From Taishania pollutisoli (GTDB lineage: Bacteria > Bacteroidota > Bacteroidia > Flavobacteriales_D > Crocinitomicaceae): a DNA stretch of 64,000 nucleotides. The notes under the pieces were generated by a model. The model made no database searches. It was given only the letters and a program-made list of their open reading frames with translations, and had not been told where the DNA came from. The stretch spans positions 62,001 to 126,000 of the forward strand of contig NZ_JACVEL010000006.1 in the NCBI RefSeq assembly GCF_014518315.1, written 5' to 3'. Position numbers and translations under genes: made by a program. Positions 62,782-64,000 of the stretch are shown one piece after another. The stretch's first letter is position 1. The number at the start of each line of letters is the position of its first letter.

Positions 62782-63246
62782 TTAATTTTTGATGATTTTA
62801 ATTGCTTGAACAGACGCATCGCTGCTCACCTTGATGGTATATACACCTCGTGCGAATGCAGTCAGATCCAGTTGACCGTTCTGAACAGCCTGTTTTTCCT
62901 CACTGAACACCATGCGACCGCTTTCATCATAAATTTCGATTGCTGCGTTGATTGCGTCTTCGCTTTTCAGATAGATAATTCCTTCCGTAGGATTCGGGTA
63001 AACTCCTAACAGAGTTTTCTCCCCCGGCTGGTCAACGGAAAGAACCGTAAAAAATTCATACGGTTGTTGTACCCCCTCATTGATCGATGCTCCTGTTTCA
63101 ATGTAATTTGTTGCAATTTGTCCAACAGAAAAAGAAACAGTTCCCTGAGCAGAAGAGATAACATCACCACCCGAAGAATTAACAGATTGCTGCCCAAAAG
63201 AATACGAATAAAGCAGCGGTACTACAAGTAAAGTTAATTGTTTCAT
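62782..63246 (-). CDS. Small T9SS-exported protein
   Basis: Exported protein of 154 residues. A signal peptide (LTLLVVPLLYSYSFG) is followed by a short segment typical of Bacteroidota surface proteins (SSAQGTVSFSVGQIATNYIE, GVQQPYEFF). The last ~75 residues are a complete type A T9SS sorting domain (LLGVYPNPTEGIIYLKSEDA, GVYTIKVSSDASVQAIKIIK). Little is left besides the sorting domain, so it may act as an anchor or partner for the collagen-like protein encoded 15 bases downstream (inference). Confidence 0.85.
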   Translation of the reverse strand: MKQLTLLVVPLLYSYSFGQQSVNSSGGDVISSAQGTVSFSVGQIATNYIETGASINEGVQQPYEFFTVLSVDQPGEKTLLGVYPNPTEGIIYLKSEDAINAAIEIYDESGRMVFSEEKQAVQNGQLDLTAFARGVYTIKVSSDASVQAIKIIKN

Positions 63247-63460
63247 AAAGTAATATTAATGGTCGTAAATATAGCGGTTGCCTCCGATATTCCAAACAAA
63301 AATACCCGCTTGTTATGCATAAAAAGGAGATAAAAAATCTAACTAAATAATCATCAATCGATTGAAAGATTAACCTGGAAATAAAAAACCGGAGAATCCT
63401 GTTTTTATTCATTTTCCATACACATTTTCATCCTTCAATGAAGTGACAAAAGCAGTTCTT

Positions 63461-64000
63461 ATGCCCGCAAAAACATTAAAAAATAAAGAATATTCCCTAC
63501 CTTCGTCTTCGATGGAACCAACTGATTCAATTGCGTTTTTCAATTCCAACGCGGACACATCGTACCTTTGCTTCGGAAAAGGGACAAGTATTTCATTTGA
63601 GCAATCAATTGATTTTAACGCATTGCAAGCGTTCATCACTGCACACAAAGGAAAATTCATCTATGGTTATTTGAGTTACGATGTTAAAAACTCCATCGAA
63701 CAACTCACCTCTTCCAATACCGATCACTTACATTTCCCGGTCTTATACTTTCATGTACCGGAAACTGTCGTAAAAACGGAACAGGGAAACCAGGTAATTA
63801 TCCAGGGAGTTGAAACACCTGAAGCAATGCATTTCATTGCATCATTTTTCCGGCGGTTAAAAACCAAGACGTGCGATTCCGGAACCGGTTCGTTTCATGC
63901 GCGCATTTCAAAGGAAGAATACCTGAAAGCCGTTAATAAATTGAAAGAACACATCCAACGCGGAGATATCTATGAAATCAATTTTTGCCAGGAGTACTTT
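63461..64000 (+). CDS. pabB: PabB-like aminodeoxychorismate synthase component I, N-terminal part
   Basis: Chorismate-utilising enzyme, cut by the window end; 180 residues are visible from the ATG at 63461. The recognisable part is the start of the catalytic domain: ARISKEEYLKAVNKLKEHIQ, then RGDIYEINFCQEYF, which is typical of PabB (and related to TrpE). PabB with PabA makes 4-amino-4-deoxychorismate for folate. The N-terminal region (FFNSNADTSYLCFGKG, FIYGYLSYDVKN) fits the short PabB forms. The start is uncertain: GTG at 63443 and ATG at 63512 are in frame. Confidence 0.8.
   Translation, partial: MPAKTLKNKEYSLPSSSMEPTDSIAFFNSNADTSYLCFGKGTSISFEQSIDFNALQAFITAHKGKFIYGYLSYDVKNSIEQLTSSNTDHLHFPVLYFHVPETVVKTEQGNQVIIQGVETPEAMHFIASFFRRLKTKTCDSGTGSFHARISKEEYLKAVNKLKEHIQRGDIYEINFCQEYF

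Overview
The window is a bacterial chromosome segment that looks like Bacteroidota, order Flavobacteriales. Several secreted proteins carry C-terminal type IX secretion (T9SS) sorting domains, one has SprB repeats and a gliding-motility-type C-terminus, and many genes are preceded by the Bacteroidota promoter pattern TTTG/TTG-N19-20-TAnnTTTG. A Fluviicola-like member of the Crocinitomicaceae would fit, but that placement is inference from gene content. Most of the window is chromosomal housekeeping. I see no phage, insertion sequence, CRISPR array or restriction system.

Layout. 1-15.4 kb: the start of an ABC transporter ATPase, a T9SS-exported protein, a CorC/HlyC-type membrane protein, ilvE, a recQ-like helicase, an OmpA-family protein, a DUF3108 protein, a degenerate M48-like protein coupled to a beta-barrel protein, an imelysin lipoprotein, lnt, a SRPBCC protein and a YqgE/AlgH protein. 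15.4-22.1 kb: a heavy-metal efflux locus with a histidine-rich small protein, a CzcA-type RND pump fused to its outer-membrane factor, the adaptor, and an ArsR-type regulator. 22.1-24.3 kb: a darB-darA-like pair, pointing to dialkylresorcinol/flexirubin-type lipid pigment synthesis. 24.4-25.6 kb: ssb, tRNA-Asn, a tandem repeat array made partly of the 3' end of tRNA-Ser, and tRNA-Ser itself. 25.9-30 kb: a LytTR response regulator, a LytS-type propeller kinase and a small lipoprotein.

30-38.5 kb: a helical-repeat protein of unknown function, bcp, recA, yraN, an LD-carboxypeptidase and a very large membrane histidine kinase. 38.8-43.4 kb (minus strand): the classic rimP-nusA-infB operon, with a terminator-like hairpin in its short leader. 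43.5-49.2 kb: a GT9 glycosyltransferase, a phosphoribosyltransferase, murQ, a TonB-domain protein, ribE, and an overlapping rimK/aspartoacylase-type pair. 49.3-52.8 kb: a fused CcsBA cytochrome c biogenesis protein with a histidine-rich loop. 53-63.3 kb: two large T9SS surface proteins, a GT2-HAD-MORN operon, a collagen-like protein and a small T9SS protein. The window ends inside a pabB-like gene.

The least ordinary items are the tRNA-Ser-derived repeat array, the rimP leader hairpin, the pseudo-peptidase/barrel pair, the CzcA-CzcC fusion with an internal signal-peptide-like segment, and a small family of ATAT/GC palindromic repeats found in three intergenic regions. None of these is shown to be a new system; each needs the comparison named in its entry.
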